A stretch of 48,567 nucleotides of DNA from Dysgonomonas sp. 521. Its GTDB lineage: Bacteria; Bacteroidota; Bacteroidia; Bacteroidales; Dysgonomonadaceae. The notes beneath the pieces were generated by a model that searched no databases, was not told the DNA's origin, and saw only the letters and a list, made by a program, of their open reading frames with translations. The stretch spans positions 1 to 48,567 of the forward strand of contig NZ_QVMO01000024.1 in the NCBI RefSeq assembly GCF_010501055.1, in the 5' to 3' direction. Shown here piece after piece: positions 18,373-26,897 of the stretch. A program made the position numbers and the translations under genes. The first letter of the stretch is position 1. Every line of letters begins with the position of its first letter.

Positions 18373-18768
18373 ATGACAGATCCAATAGCAGATTATTTGA
18401 CGCGTGTAAGAAACGCCATCATGGCTGGCCACAGAGTTGTAGAAATTCCGGCGTCAAATTTGAAAAGAGAAATTACAAAAATTCTCATGGAAAAAGGCTA
18501 CATTCTTAACTATAAGTTTGTAGAAGAGGGTCCTCAGGGTTCAATTAAAATTGCCTTGAAGTACGACCCTGTAAATAAAGTAAACGCGATTAAGAAATTG
18601 ATTCGCGTATCTTCTCCAGGTCTACGTAAGTATGTAGGGTATAAAGATATGCCTCGTGTCCTTAACGGACTGGGCATAGCTGTAGTATCTACCTCGAAAG
18701 GAGTGATGACAGACAAGGAAGCTCGCGAACTCAAAGTCGGTGGCGAAGTAATGTGTTATGTTTATTAA
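18373..18768 (+). CDS. rpsH: 30S ribosomal protein uS8
   Basis: A 131-aa central-domain protein. The start is ATG 18373 (MTDPIADYLTRVRNAI), where the family begins; a longer frame from 18334 is not supported. The C-terminus GVMTDKEARELKVGGEVMCYVY is canonical. In E. coli S8 represses the spc operon by binding near rplE; the palindrome just upstream here is not obviously that site. Confidence 0.97.
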   Translation: MTDPIADYLTRVRNAIMAGHRVVEIPASNLKREITKILMEKGYILNYKFVEEGPQGSIKIALKYDPVNKVNAIKKLIRVSSPGLRKYVGYKDMPRVLNGLGIAVVSTSKGVMTDKEARELKVGGEVMCYVY

Positions 18769-18790
18769 TTAAGAGGGAGGATATTAAGTT

Positions 18791-19345
18791 ATGTCAAGAA
18801 TAGGAAAATTACCCATAAATCTTCCAGCCGGAGTAACAGTTACTGTTGGCAAGGATAATAAGGTTACAGTAAAAGGACCAAAAGGAGAACTATCGCAAGA
18901 AGTTAATACTGATATCAAAGTCTCTATTGAAGATGGTGTGTTGTCAGTAACACGTCCGTCTGACGAAAAAGCACATCGTTCTTTACACGGATTGTACAGA
19001 TCGTTGCTTAACAACATGATTGTTGGAGTTTCTGAAGGATATCGCAAAGAGCTCGAATTAGTAGGGGTTGGTTACCGTGCATCAAATGCAGGTCAGCTTC
19101 TGGAACTATCTTTAGGATTTACACACAACATCCACATGATGCTGCCTCCCGAAGTGAAACTGGAAACCAAGTCGGAGAGAAATAAAAACCCTCTAATTAT
19201 ACTTGAATCTTGTGATAAACAGCTGATAGGTCAGATTTGTGCGAAAATACGCTCATTCCGTAAACCAGAACCTTACAAAGGCAAAGGTATACGTTTTGTT
19301 GGCGAAGTTGTCCGTCGCAAATCAGGTAAGGCCGCAGGTAAATAA
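18791..19345 (+). CDS. rplF: 50S ribosomal protein uL6
   Basis: A 184-aa protein at the base of the L7/L12 stalk near the sarcin-ricin loop. Begins MSRIGKLPINLPAGV and ends with PEPYKGKGIRFVGEVVRRK; two repeats of the uL6 fold. Confidence 0.97.
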   Translation: MSRIGKLPINLPAGVTVTVGKDNKVTVKGPKGELSQEVNTDIKVSIEDGVLSVTRPSDEKAHRSLHGLYRSLLNNMIVGVSEGYRKELELVGVGYRASNAGQLLELSLGFTHNIHMMLPPEVKLETKSERNKNPLIILESCDKQLIGQICAKIRSFRKPEPYKGKGIRFVGEVVRRKSGKAAGK

Positions 19346-19364
19346 TTCATAAACTGTAGTAATC

Positions 19365-19709
19365 ATGGTAACAAAGACAGATAGAAGAAATAAAATAAAG
19401 TTGCGTGTACGTGGCAAGATCCACGGGACTACCGAACGTCCACGCCTGACAGTATTCAGAAGCAATAAGCAAATTTACGCGCAAGTTATCGACGATTTGA
19501 CAGGTAAAACTTTGGCGGCTGCATCTTCTCTGAAAATGACAGAGAAAGCACCTAAAAAAGAAATAGCTGCTAAAGTTGGTGAACTTATCGCTAAAAGCGC
19601 TCAGGAAGCTGGAATCACAACTGTGGTATTCGACCGTAACGGTTATTTATATCATGGCAGAATTAAAGAATTGGCAGATGCTGCCCGTAAAGGTGGACTT
19701 AAATTTTAA
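19365..19709 (+). CDS. rplR: 50S ribosomal protein uL18
   Basis: A 114-aa 5S rRNA-binding protein. [20 protein letters not shown] and [20 protein letters not shown] are typical. rpsE begins 5 bases later. Confidence 0.97.
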   Translation: MVTKTDRRNKIKLRVRGKIHGTTERPRLTVFRSNKQIYAQVIDDLTGKTLAAASSLKMTEKAPKKEIAAKVGELIAKSAQEAGITTVVFDRNGYLYHGRIKELADAARKGGLKF

Positions 19710-19714
19710 TAGAA

Positions 19715-20233
19715 ATGGCAGGAGTTAACAATAGAGTAAAATCGACTAACGACATCGAGTTAAAAGATAGACTAGTAGCTATCAACCGTGTTACCAAAGT
19801 AACAAAGGGTGGTCGTACATTCAGCTTTGCTGCTATCGTAGTTGTAGGTAATGAAGATGGCATAGTAGGCTGGGGTCTGGGTAAAGCCGGTGAAGTAACA
19901 ACAGCCATTGCTAAAGGAGTTGAAGCTGCAAAGAAAAACCTTATCAAAGTTCCTATCCTTAAAGGAACAGTTCCTCACGAGCAACTAGCTCGCTTCGGAG
20001 GTTCCGAGGTGATGCTTCGTCCGGCTGCTCCCGGTACAGGGGTTAAGGCAGGAGGTGCGATGCGTGCTGTGCTTGAGAGTGTTGGAGTAACAGACGTATT
20101 GGCAAAATCGAAAGGTTCGTCAAACCCTCACAACCTTGTGAAGGCTACTATCGAAGCCTTAGGAGAGCTGAGAGACGCGTACACTGTAGCTCAGAACAGA
20201 GGTATTTCTATGGAAAAAGTGTTTAAAGGTTAA
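19715..20233 (+). CDS. rpsE: 30S ribosomal protein uS5
   Basis: A 172-aa protein at the mRNA entry channel and decoding region. The double-stranded RNA-binding-like core contains [17 protein letters not shown], and [19 protein letters not shown] follows. Confidence 0.97.
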   Translation: MAGVNNRVKSTNDIELKDRLVAINRVTKVTKGGRTFSFAAIVVVGNEDGIVGWGLGKAGEVTTAIAKGVEAAKKNLIKVPILKGTVPHEQLARFGGSEVMLRPAAPGTGVKAGGAMRAVLESVGVTDVLAKSKGSSNPHNLVKATIEALGELRDAYTVAQNRGISMEKVFKG

Positions 20234-20252
20234 TTTGCAAAGAAAATTTATT

Positions 20253-20429
20253 ATGGCAAAAATTAAAATTAAACAAGTAAAAAGCAGAATCAAATGTCCT
20301 AAAGACCAAAAGCTGACATTAGACGCTTTGGGTCTTAGAAAATTGAATCGTGTTGTCGAACACGAAGATACACCTGCTATCAGAGGTATGATCAACAAGG
20401 TAAGCCATTTGGTTACTGTTGTAGAGTAA
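20253..20429 (+). CDS. rpmD: 50S ribosomal protein uL30
   Basis: A 58-aa small protein: [16 protein letters not shown] and [20 protein letters not shown]. The start is ATG 20253 (MAKIKIKQ); an in-frame TTG at 20235 is less likely. Confidence 0.96.
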   Translation: MAKIKIKQVKSRIKCPKDQKLTLDALGLRKLNRVVEHEDTPAIRGMINKVSHLVTVVE

Positions 20430-20460
20430 ATTAGTTTATAAGATAAAAAAATATAAAAAT

Positions 20461-20910
20461 ATGAGTTTATCAAATTTGAGACCTGCTGAAGGTTCTACTA
20501 AAACCGCAAAAAGAATCGGGCGTGGTCCGGGTTCAGGTTTAGGAGGTACTTCCACAAAAGGTCATAAAGGACAAAAATCCAGATCGGGTTACTCACGGAA
20601 AATCGGATTTGAAGGAGGCCAGATGCCGCTTCAGCGTCGTTTGCCTAAATTCGGTTTCAAAAACATTAACCGTGTTGAATACAAAGCGATCAATCTGGAT
20701 GTTTTACAACGCTTAGCTGATTCAAAGAAACTTACAAAAATTGATGTTCAGACATTGATAGACGCAGGTTTCCTGTCAGGTAACCAATTGGTAAAAATAC
20801 TAGGAAACGGAGCCCTTACTACTAAAGTTGATGTAGAAGCACACGCTTTCTCTAAATCGGCGGAAGCAGCTATTCAGGCTATAGGTGGAACAGCAACTAA
20901 ACTAAAGTAA
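20461..20910 (+). CDS. rplO: 50S ribosomal protein uL15
   Basis: A 149-aa late-assembly protein. The basic glycine-rich N-terminus KRIGRGPGSGLGGTSTKGHK is diagnostic. One base separates its stop from the secY start. Confidence 0.97.
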   Translation: MSLSNLRPAEGSTKTAKRIGRGPGSGLGGTSTKGHKGQKSRSGYSRKIGFEGGQMPLQRRLPKFGFKNINRVEYKAINLDVLQRLADSKKLTKIDVQTLIDAGFLSGNQLVKILGNGALTTKVDVEAHAFSKSAEAAIQAIGGTATKLK

Positions 20911-20911
20911 G

Positions 20912-22228
20912 ATGGGATTTGTAAAAACACTGGAAAATATATGGAAGATTGAGGATCTTAGAAAAAGACTCATGATTACCTTCTTTTTCGTAGTGATTTA
21001 TCGCTTCGGAGTTCATATCATCCTTCCGGGAGTAGACCCTCAGCAGCTTGCGAATCTGCATTCGATGACTGCCGGAGGTATCTTGGGAATCCTCGATATG
21101 TTTTCCGGAGGTGCATTCGCCAATGCCTCTATCTTTGCATTAGGTATCATGCCGTATATCTCGGCATCCATCGTTATCCAGCTGTTGGGTATCGCGATAC
21201 CTTATTTCCAGAAACTGCAGAGAGAAGGCGAAAGCGGACGTACAAAGATGAACCAATATACACGCTACCTGACAGTAGCCATCCTTATATTCCAAGGACC
21301 GGCTTACTTGTTAGGCGCGCTGGGACCTGCTGCTCCTACTACCTGGGACTTCCTTATTCCTTCTACAATAATCCTTGCAGGAGGTAGTATGTTTGTTCTA
21401 TGGTTAGGAGAACGTATCACAGATAAAGGTATCGGTAACGGTGTTTCTTTTATCATCCTTGTAGGTATCATCGCCCGCCTTCCGCATGCGCTTATCGGAG
21501 AGTTTACCTCCCGTTTGTCAAGCCCTGCCGGAGGACTGGTAATGTTTCTGGCCGAAATAGTATTACTGTTGTTGATCGTTTGCGGTGCAATCTTGTTAGT
21601 ACAAGGTACTCGCCGGATACCGGTTCAGTATGCTAAGAGAGTAGTTGGTAACAAACAATACGGTGGAGCACGCCAGTATATACCGTTGAAGGTAAATGCT
21701 GCGAATGTGATGCCTATCATCTTTGCTCAGGCAATCATGTTTGTACCTATTACAATAGCCGGATTCTCTACCGAAAAAACAGGATTCTGGGGTTCATTTA
21801 TGGATCATACCAGCGTAGCATACAACCTTGTATTTGCATTCCTTATCATCGCATTTACATGGTTCTATACAGCAGTGACCATAAACCCTGTGCAGATGGC
21901 CGATGAGCTGAAGCGTAACAACGGCTTTATACCGGGTATCAAACCGGGTAAAAAGACAGCAGACTATATTGACTCGATAATGTCCCGTATTACATTCCCG
22001 GGATCATTATTCCTGGCTTTGGTCGCTATCATGCCGGCGTTTGCCAGTGCTTTCGGTGTAAGCCGTGAGTTTTCCCAGTTCTTTGGTGGAACATCCCTGT
22101 TGATCCTCGTAGGGGTTGTTTTGGATACATTGCAACAAGTAGAAAGCCACCTGTTGATGAGACATTACGATGGCTTATTGAAATCTGGTAGAATCAAAGG
22201 ACGTTCAGGTTCAATTGCAGCATATTAA
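20912..22228 (+). CDS. secY: Preprotein translocase subunit SecY
   Basis: The 438-aa channel subunit of the Sec translocon in the inner membrane, partner of SecE and SecG (encoded elsewhere). Ten hydrophobic segments can be seen. GIMPYISASIVIQLL (plug/TM2 region) and the cytoplasmic loop with RRIPVQYAKRVVGNKQYGG are conserved. Its place after rplO is nearly universal; it carries most secreted proteins, including the porin, receptor and protease of this window. Confidence 0.98.
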   Translation: MGFVKTLENIWKIEDLRKRLMITFFFVVIYRFGVHIILPGVDPQQLANLHSMTAGGILGILDMFSGGAFANASIFALGIMPYISASIVIQLLGIAIPYFQKLQREGESGRTKMNQYTRYLTVAILIFQGPAYLLGALGPAAPTTWDFLIPSTIILAGGSMFVLWLGERITDKGIGNGVSFIILVGIIARLPHALIGEFTSRLSSPAGGLVMFLAEIVLLLLIVCGAILLVQGTRRIPVQYAKRVVGNKQYGGARQYIPLKVNAANVMPIIFAQAIMFVPITIAGFSTEKTGFWGSFMDHTSVAYNLVFAFLIIAFTWFYTAVTINPVQMADELKRNNGFIPGIKPGKKTADYIDSIMSRITFPGSLFLALVAIMPAFASAFGVSREFSQFFGGTSLLILVGVVLDTLQQVESHLLMRHYDGLLKSGRIKGRSGSIAAY

Positions 22229-22239
22229 GGAGGCTATAA

Positions 22240-23040
22240 ATGATATTTCTGAAAACAGACGAAGAAATCGAGTTGATGCGTGAAGCTAACCGCCTGGTGG
22301 GGATGACCCTCGGCGAAGTAGCCAAGCATATTAAGCCCGGAGCTACTCCGGCTCAATTAGATAAGATTGCTAAAGAATTTATATACGATCACGGAGCAAT
22401 ACCTTCCTTTCTGGGATATAAGGGTGCTCCGGGTACCGTAGATTTCCCGGGAGCAATTTGCGCGTCGGTTAACGAGCAGGTTGTACACGGGTTTCCTACG
22501 GATTATGTTCTAAAAGATGGAGATGTTATCTCTGTTGACTGTGGTACAGAGAAAAACGGATTTTGCGGCGATTCGGCTTACACGTTCTGTGTAGGCGAAG
22601 TAAGCGAAGACGTAAAGAAACTGTTGAGGACAACAAAGGAATCTCTCTATCTGGGTATTGAAAAAGCCGTAGAAGGCAATCGGATAGGGGATATAGGCGA
22701 TGCAGTGCAGACTTATTGCGAAAAACATGGTTACTCGGTCGTTCGCGAACTGGTAGGGCATGGGATAGGACGCAAGATGCACGAAGCGCCGGAAGTTCCT
22801 AACTATGGTAAACGTGGTACAGGCCCTTTACTAAAGAAGGGTATGTGCATAGCCATAGAGCCGATGATCAATATGGGAAGCAAAAATGTCGTTTTCGAAA
22901 GCGATGGCTGGACAGTAAGAACACGCGACCGTAAACCTTCGGCGCACTTCGAACATACAGTAGCCATCCGTCAGGGAAAGGCAGATATATTATCTACATT
23001 TGAATTTGTAGAAGCTGTTTTAGGAAATAACGCAATTTAA
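22240..23040 (+). CDS. map: Methionine aminopeptidase, type I
   Basis: The 266-aa enzyme removes the initiator Met from new proteins. The five metal ligands of the family are all visible: D100, D111, H174, E207 and E238, with H83 as the substrate-contact histidine. It lies 11 bases after secY. Confidence 0.97.
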   Translation: MIFLKTDEEIELMREANRLVGMTLGEVAKHIKPGATPAQLDKIAKEFIYDHGAIPSFLGYKGAPGTVDFPGAICASVNEQVVHGFPTDYVLKDGDVISVDCGTEKNGFCGDSAYTFCVGEVSEDVKKLLRTTKESLYLGIEKAVEGNRIGDIGDAVQTYCEKHGYSVVRELVGHGIGRKMHEAPEVPNYGKRGTGPLLKKGMCIAIEPMINMGSKNVVFESDGWTVRTRDRKPSAHFEHTVAIRQGKADILSTFEFVEAVLGNNAI

Positions 23041-23058
23041 AAACCTTTATAAATATTT

Positions 23059-23277
23059 ATGGCAAAACAGTCAGCAATAGAACAAGACGGAGTAATAGTT
23101 GAAGCACTATCAAATGCGATGTTTCGTGTCGAACTAGAAAACGGTCACGAAATCACGGCGCATATCTCAGGAAAGATGCGTATGCACTACATTAAGATAC
23201 TTCCCGGAGATAAGGTACGTGTAGAGATGTCTCCTTATGATTTAACAAAAGGACGGATTTCATTCAGATACAAATAA
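23059..23277 (+). CDS. infA: Translation initiation factor IF-1
   Basis: A 72-aa OB-fold protein that binds the 30S A site. [29 protein letters not shown] (opening) and the ending [13 protein letters not shown] match IF-1 along the full length. Confidence 0.98.
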   Translation: MAKQSAIEQDGVIVEALSNAMFRVELENGHEITAHISGKMRMHYIKILPGDKVRVEMSPYDLTKGRISFRYK

Positions 23278-23289
23278 AAAAACAAAGAT

Positions 23290-23406
23290 ATGAAAGTAAG
23301 AGCATCAGTAAAGAAGCGTACCGCTGACTGTAAGATTGTCAGAAGAAAAGGCCGCTTATACGTAATTAACAAAAAAAATCCTAAGTTCAAGCAACGTCAG
23401 GGATAA
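23290..23406 (+). CDS. rpmJ: 50S ribosomal protein bL36, zinc-ligand-depleted
   Basis: A 38-aa protein, [20 protein letters not shown] and a C-terminus ending NPKFKQRQG. In zinc-binding bL36 four ligands are C, C, C and H; here only Cys14 remains, and the His is Phe33, so it should not bind zinc. It lies 12 bases after infA. Confidence 0.96.
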   Translation: MKVRASVKKRTADCKIVRRKGRLYVINKKNPKFKQRQG

Positions 23407-23439
23407 TTTATTAATTTTGCAAATTAATCGAAAAAATAT

Positions 23440-23820
23440 ATGGCAATAAGAATAGTTGGGGTCGATTTACCACAAAATAAGAGAGGCGAAGTAGCCTTGA
23501 CATACATTTTCGGTATCGGACGTAGTTCTGCTAATAAAATCCTTGCCGAAGCAGGAATTGACAAAGATGTCAAAGTAAAGGACTGGACCGATGACCAGGC
23601 CGGAGCAGTACGTGAAATTATCGGTACACAGTTCAAGGTAGAAGGAGACTTGCGTTCGGAAGTACAGCTAAACATCAAGCGATTGATGGATATCGGCTGC
23701 TACAGAGGCATCCGTCACCGTATCGGACTACCGGTAAGAGGTCAGAGTACTAAGAATAATGCCCGTACACGTAAGGGTAGAAAGAAAACTGTTGCTAACA
23801 AGAAAAAAGCTACAAAATAA
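23440..23820 (+). CDS. rpsM: 30S ribosomal protein uS13
   Basis: A 126-aa head protein forming subunit bridges. [21 protein letters not shown] and [15 protein letters not shown](S)[10 protein letters not shown] are conserved. First gene of the alpha part. Confidence 0.98.
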   Translation: MAIRIVGVDLPQNKRGEVALTYIFGIGRSSANKILAEAGIDKDVKVKDWTDDQAGAVREIIGTQFKVEGDLRSEVQLNIKRLMDIGCYRGIRHRIGLPVRGQSTKNNARTRKGRKKTVANKKKATK

Positions 23821-23830
23821 TTAATTTGAT

Positions 23831-24220
23831 ATGGCAAAAAAAACAGTCGCAGCGAAAAAAAGAAATGTTAAGGTGGATGCAATCGGACAAGCTCATGTGC
23901 ATTCTTCTTTCAACAATATCATTATCTCGCTTACAAACAGCGATGGCCAGGTTATCAGTTGGTCATCAGCAGGGAAAATGGGTTTCAGAAGTTCTAAAAA
24001 GAACACCCCTTATGCAGCTCAAATGGCAGCTTCAGATTGCGCTAAAGTTGCGTTTGACTTAGGATTGAGAAAAGTAAAAGTATTTGTAAAAGGACCCGGA
24101 AATGGACGTGAGTCTGCTATCCGTACTATCCATGCAGCAGGCATTGAAGTGACAGAAATCGTTGACGTTACTCCACTTCCTCACAACGGATGCCGTCCTC
24201 CAAAACACAGAAGAGTTTAA
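23831..24220 (+). CDS. rpsK: 30S ribosomal protein uS11
   Basis: A 129-aa platform protein. [20 protein letters not shown] and the C-terminal [13 protein letters not shown] are typical. The following 107-base gap is long for this cluster. Confidence 0.98.
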   Translation: MAKKTVAAKKRNVKVDAIGQAHVHSSFNNIIISLTNSDGQVISWSSAGKMGFRSSKKNTPYAAQMAASDCAKVAFDLGLRKVKVFVKGPGNGRESAIRTIHAAGIEVTEIVDVTPLPHNGCRPPKHRRV

Positions 24221-24255
24221 TCAAGTTTAAAAATTTGGATCTTCAATTGTGATTT

Positions 24256-24280
24256 GATTACAATAACCCTCTCTGTAATC
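24256..24280 (+). promoter_or_regulatory. Small hairpin in the rpsK-rpsD gap
   Basis: GATTACA (24256-24262) pairs with TGTAATC (24274-24280) around an 11-nt loop, in the 107-nt leader of rpsD. S4 is an autorepressor in E. coli and B. subtilis, so an S4-binding leader is conceivable; the short stem alone does not show it. Confidence 0.3.
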
Positions 24281-24327
24281 GCGGCTGCACAATTTTAGCT
24301 TCATTTCATTATTAATTAGAAAGAAAA

Positions 24328-24936
24328 ATGGCAAGATATACTGGACCAAAATCAAAAATCGCCCGTAAATTCGGAGAGCCAATATTCGGACCTGACAAAG
24401 TTCTGTCTAAAAAGAACTATCCTCCGGGACAACATGGTAACGGAAGAAAAAAGAAATCGTCAGAGTACGGTATTCAATTACGTGAAAAACAAAAAGCTAA
24501 ATATACTTATGGAGTACTCGAAAAACAGTTCCGTAATATGTTTGACAAAGCGTTGAGCTCACGTGGTATCACAGGGGAAGTATTACTCCAGATGCTTGAG
24601 TCAAGACTTGACAATGTTGTTTTCCGTTTAGGTATGGCTCCTACAAGAGCCGCAGCACGTCAGCTTGTTTCGCACCGTCATATCGTAGTAGACGGTTCTG
24701 TTGTAAACATTCCTTCATATTCACTAAAACCAGGACAACTTGTAGGCGTTCGTGAAAAATCAAAATCACTTGAAGTGGTTAATGAAGCCCTGTCTGGTTT
24801 TAACCATAGTAAATACCCTTGGATCGAATGGGATCAGGCTACTATGACAGGAAAATATCTACATATTCCTGAAAGAGCAGATATCCCTGAAAACATTAAA
24901 GAACAGTTGATCGTAGAGTTGTATTCTAAAAATTAA
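24328..24936 (+). CDS. rpsD: 30S ribosomal protein uS4
   Basis: The 202-aa protein initiates 30S assembly. It begins [21 protein letters not shown] without the cysteine cluster of zinc-binding S4; the S4 RNA-binding domain is at [20 protein letters not shown] and HRHIVVDG. Confidence 0.98.
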   Translation: MARYTGPKSKIARKFGEPIFGPDKVLSKKNYPPGQHGNGRKKKSSEYGIQLREKQKAKYTYGVLEKQFRNMFDKALSSRGITGEVLLQMLESRLDNVVFRLGMAPTRAAARQLVSHRHIVVDGSVVNIPSYSLKPGQLVGVREKSKSLEVVNEALSGFNHSKYPWIEWDQATMTGKYLHIPERADIPENIKEQLIVELYSKN

Positions 24937-24944
24937 TTAAATTC

Positions 24945-25937
24945 ATGGCTATATTAGCATTTCAAAAACCGGATAAAGTATTGATGTTAGAAGCGGATGA
25001 ATTCTTCGGGAAATTCGAGTTTCGTCCGTTAGAACCCGGGTATGGTATTACCGTGGGTAATGCTTTACGCCGTATTCTGCTTTCATCCCTTGAAGGTTTT
25101 GCTATCACTTCTATCAAAATCGACGGTGTCGAACATGAATTTGCGACCGTGCCGGGTGTTATAGAAGATGTAACGAATATCATATTGAACCTGAAACAGG
25201 TTAGATTCAAGCAAATCGTAGAGGAGATCGAAACAGAAAAGGTAAGCATTACTGTCTCAGGTACCGAAGTATTCAAAGCTGGAGATATAGGGAAGCATCT
25301 GTCAGGATTTGAAGTTTTAAACCCTGAACTTGAAATTTGTCATATAGACAAAAATGCAAGCTTCCAAATCGAGCTGAATATTAACAAAGGCCGTGGGTAT
25401 GTACCTGCCGATGAAAATCGTAGTCTGTCCGACGATGTTAATGTTATAGCTATCGATTCTATTTATACTCCCATCCGTAATGTAAAATACGCGATAGAGA
25501 ACTATCGTGTAGAACAAAAAACGGACTATGAGAAACTAGTAATAGAAATAGCAACCGATGGATCTATTCATCCGAAAGATGCTTTGAAAGAAGCTGCTAA
25601 AATCCTTATCCATCACTTTATGCTGTTCTCCGACGAGAAGATTCTCCTCGAACAAAATGAAGTGGACGGAAATGAGGAATTCGATGAAGAAATCCTGCAC
25701 ATGCGCCAGTTGCTGAAGACCAAGTTGGCAGATATGAACCTTTCGGTTCGCGCGCTCAACTGTCTGAAATCAGCAGAAGTGGAAACACTTGGCGAATTGG
25801 TTCAATTCAACAAGAATGACCTTCTTAAATTCAGAAACTTCGGTAAAAAATCACTTACCGAGCTTGATGAATTGTTGGATAGCCTGAGCCTGTCATTCGG
25901 TATGGATATTTCTAAATATAAATTAGATAAAGATTAA
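24945..25937 (+). CDS. rpoA: DNA-directed RNA polymerase subunit alpha
   Basis: The 330-aa subunit dimerises to start RNA polymerase assembly. The N-terminal domain has the conserved [19 protein letters not shown]; the C-terminal domain (about 255-320) has [20 protein letters not shown] and [16 protein letters not shown], which contact DNA and regulators. Full length. Confidence 0.98.
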   Translation: MAILAFQKPDKVLMLEADEFFGKFEFRPLEPGYGITVGNALRRILLSSLEGFAITSIKIDGVEHEFATVPGVIEDVTNIILNLKQVRFKQIVEEIETEKVSITVSGTEVFKAGDIGKHLSGFEVLNPELEICHIDKNASFQIELNINKGRGYVPADENRSLSDDVNVIAIDSIYTPIRNVKYAIENYRVEQKTDYEKLVIEIATDGSIHPKDALKEAAKILIHHFMLFSDEKILLEQNEVDGNEEFDEEILHMRQLLKTKLADMNLSVRALNCLKSAEVETLGELVQFNKNDLLKFRNFGKKSLTELDELLDSLSLSFGMDISKYKLDKD

Positions 25938-25945
25938 TAAGCGAC

Positions 25946-26572
25946 ATGAGACATAATAAAAAAATTAATCACTTAGGACGTACCAGTTCACACAGGAACG
26001 CGATGCTTTCCAATATGTGTACATCTTTGTTACTTAGTCCTAACAAGCGCATCTTTACGACTGTAGCAAAGGCAAAAGCTTTGAGAAAAGTTATTGAGCC
26101 AATCATTACCAAGTCGAAAGAAGATACAACTCAATCGAGACGTTTGGTTTTTCAGGAACTTCAAAGCAAAGTTGCTGTGACTGAGTTGTTCCAAAATATC
26201 TCTCAGAAAATAGCAGACCGTCCGGGAGGATATACTCGTATTATCAAAACCGGTAACCGTTTGGGCGACAATGCTTCGATGTGTTTTATCGAATTGGTAG
26301 ACTACAACGAAAACATGTTGAAAGAGAAGAAAGCTGCTGCTAAGGGTAGAACACGTCGTTCTAAGAAGAAAGATGATGCTGCTGCACCTGCTGTAGAGGC
26401 TAAAGAAACTTCTAAAAAAGCAAAAGCTGCTAAGGCAGAAAAAGAAGAGAAAGCAGAAGAAGTAGAAGTACTGGAAACTGCCCCTCAATCTTTACCTGTT
26501 GTAGAAGAGGAGGTTGCTGCGCCAGAAGTTGAAGCTCCGGCTGTAGAAGAAGAACCAAAGAAAGAAGAATAA
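25946..26572 (+). CDS. rplQ: 50S ribosomal protein bL17 with long acidic/Ala-Lys tail
   Basis: The first ~120 residues are ordinary bL17 ([40 protein letters not shown]). The protein then runs on to 208 aa with a low-complexity tail of Lys/Ala blocks turning into Glu/Pro/Val/Ala, ending PKKEE. E. coli bL17 is 127 aa. The tail should project from the ribosome near the tunnel exit; its function is unknown. Last gene of the cluster. Confidence 0.97.
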   Translation: MRHNKKINHLGRTSSHRNAMLSNMCTSLLLSPNKRIFTTVAKAKALRKVIEPIITKSKEDTTQSRRLVFQELQSKVAVTELFQNISQKIADRPGGYTRIIKTGNRLGDNASMCFIELVDYNENMLKEKKAAAKGRTRRSKKKDDAAAPAVEAKETSKKAKAAKAEKEEKAEEVEVLETAPQSLPVVEEEVAAPEVEAPAVEEEPKKEE

Positions 26573-26597
26573 TATATTTATTCCTTAGTATAAAAGA

Positions 26598-26632
26598 AAA
26601 AAGTATCCGGGGAACCCCGGATACTTTTTTTT
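26598..26632 (+). terminator. Rho-independent terminator of the ribosomal cluster
   Basis: GTATCCGGGG (26603-26612) pairs with CCCCGGATAC (26615-26624), extended by an A run on the left and an eight-base T run on the right. It lies about 30 bases after rplQ. The symmetric A/T runs could also stop transcription from the other side. Confidence 0.93.
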
Positions 26633-26897
26633 GTTCTAAAATCGCAAGTTTGTATAATATTGTGTCTACGGAAATAACTACTTGGGCCAATTGCCCTATA
26701 GTTTTGTAGGATTGTGTTAAAGTTGAGAAGTCATTCCGTTTCCGGTTACCCGGTTATCTTTTCAGATATACTAAAGATGCGCTTATTTGAAAAACGTTGC
26801 ATAGGTAATATGAAAAAATGCGCAAAAAATATAATTATTAATAAAATTAAGAATCTATTATCTTTATTATCAATGCTTTGCTAAGGAAAAACTTTTT
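26633..26897. other. Gene-free spacer between rplQ and pbpC
   Basis: I see no gene, tRNA or clear repeat here. A near-palindrome GGGCCAATTGCCC lies around 26684-26696. The two flanking genes converge on this spacer. Confidence 0.6.
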
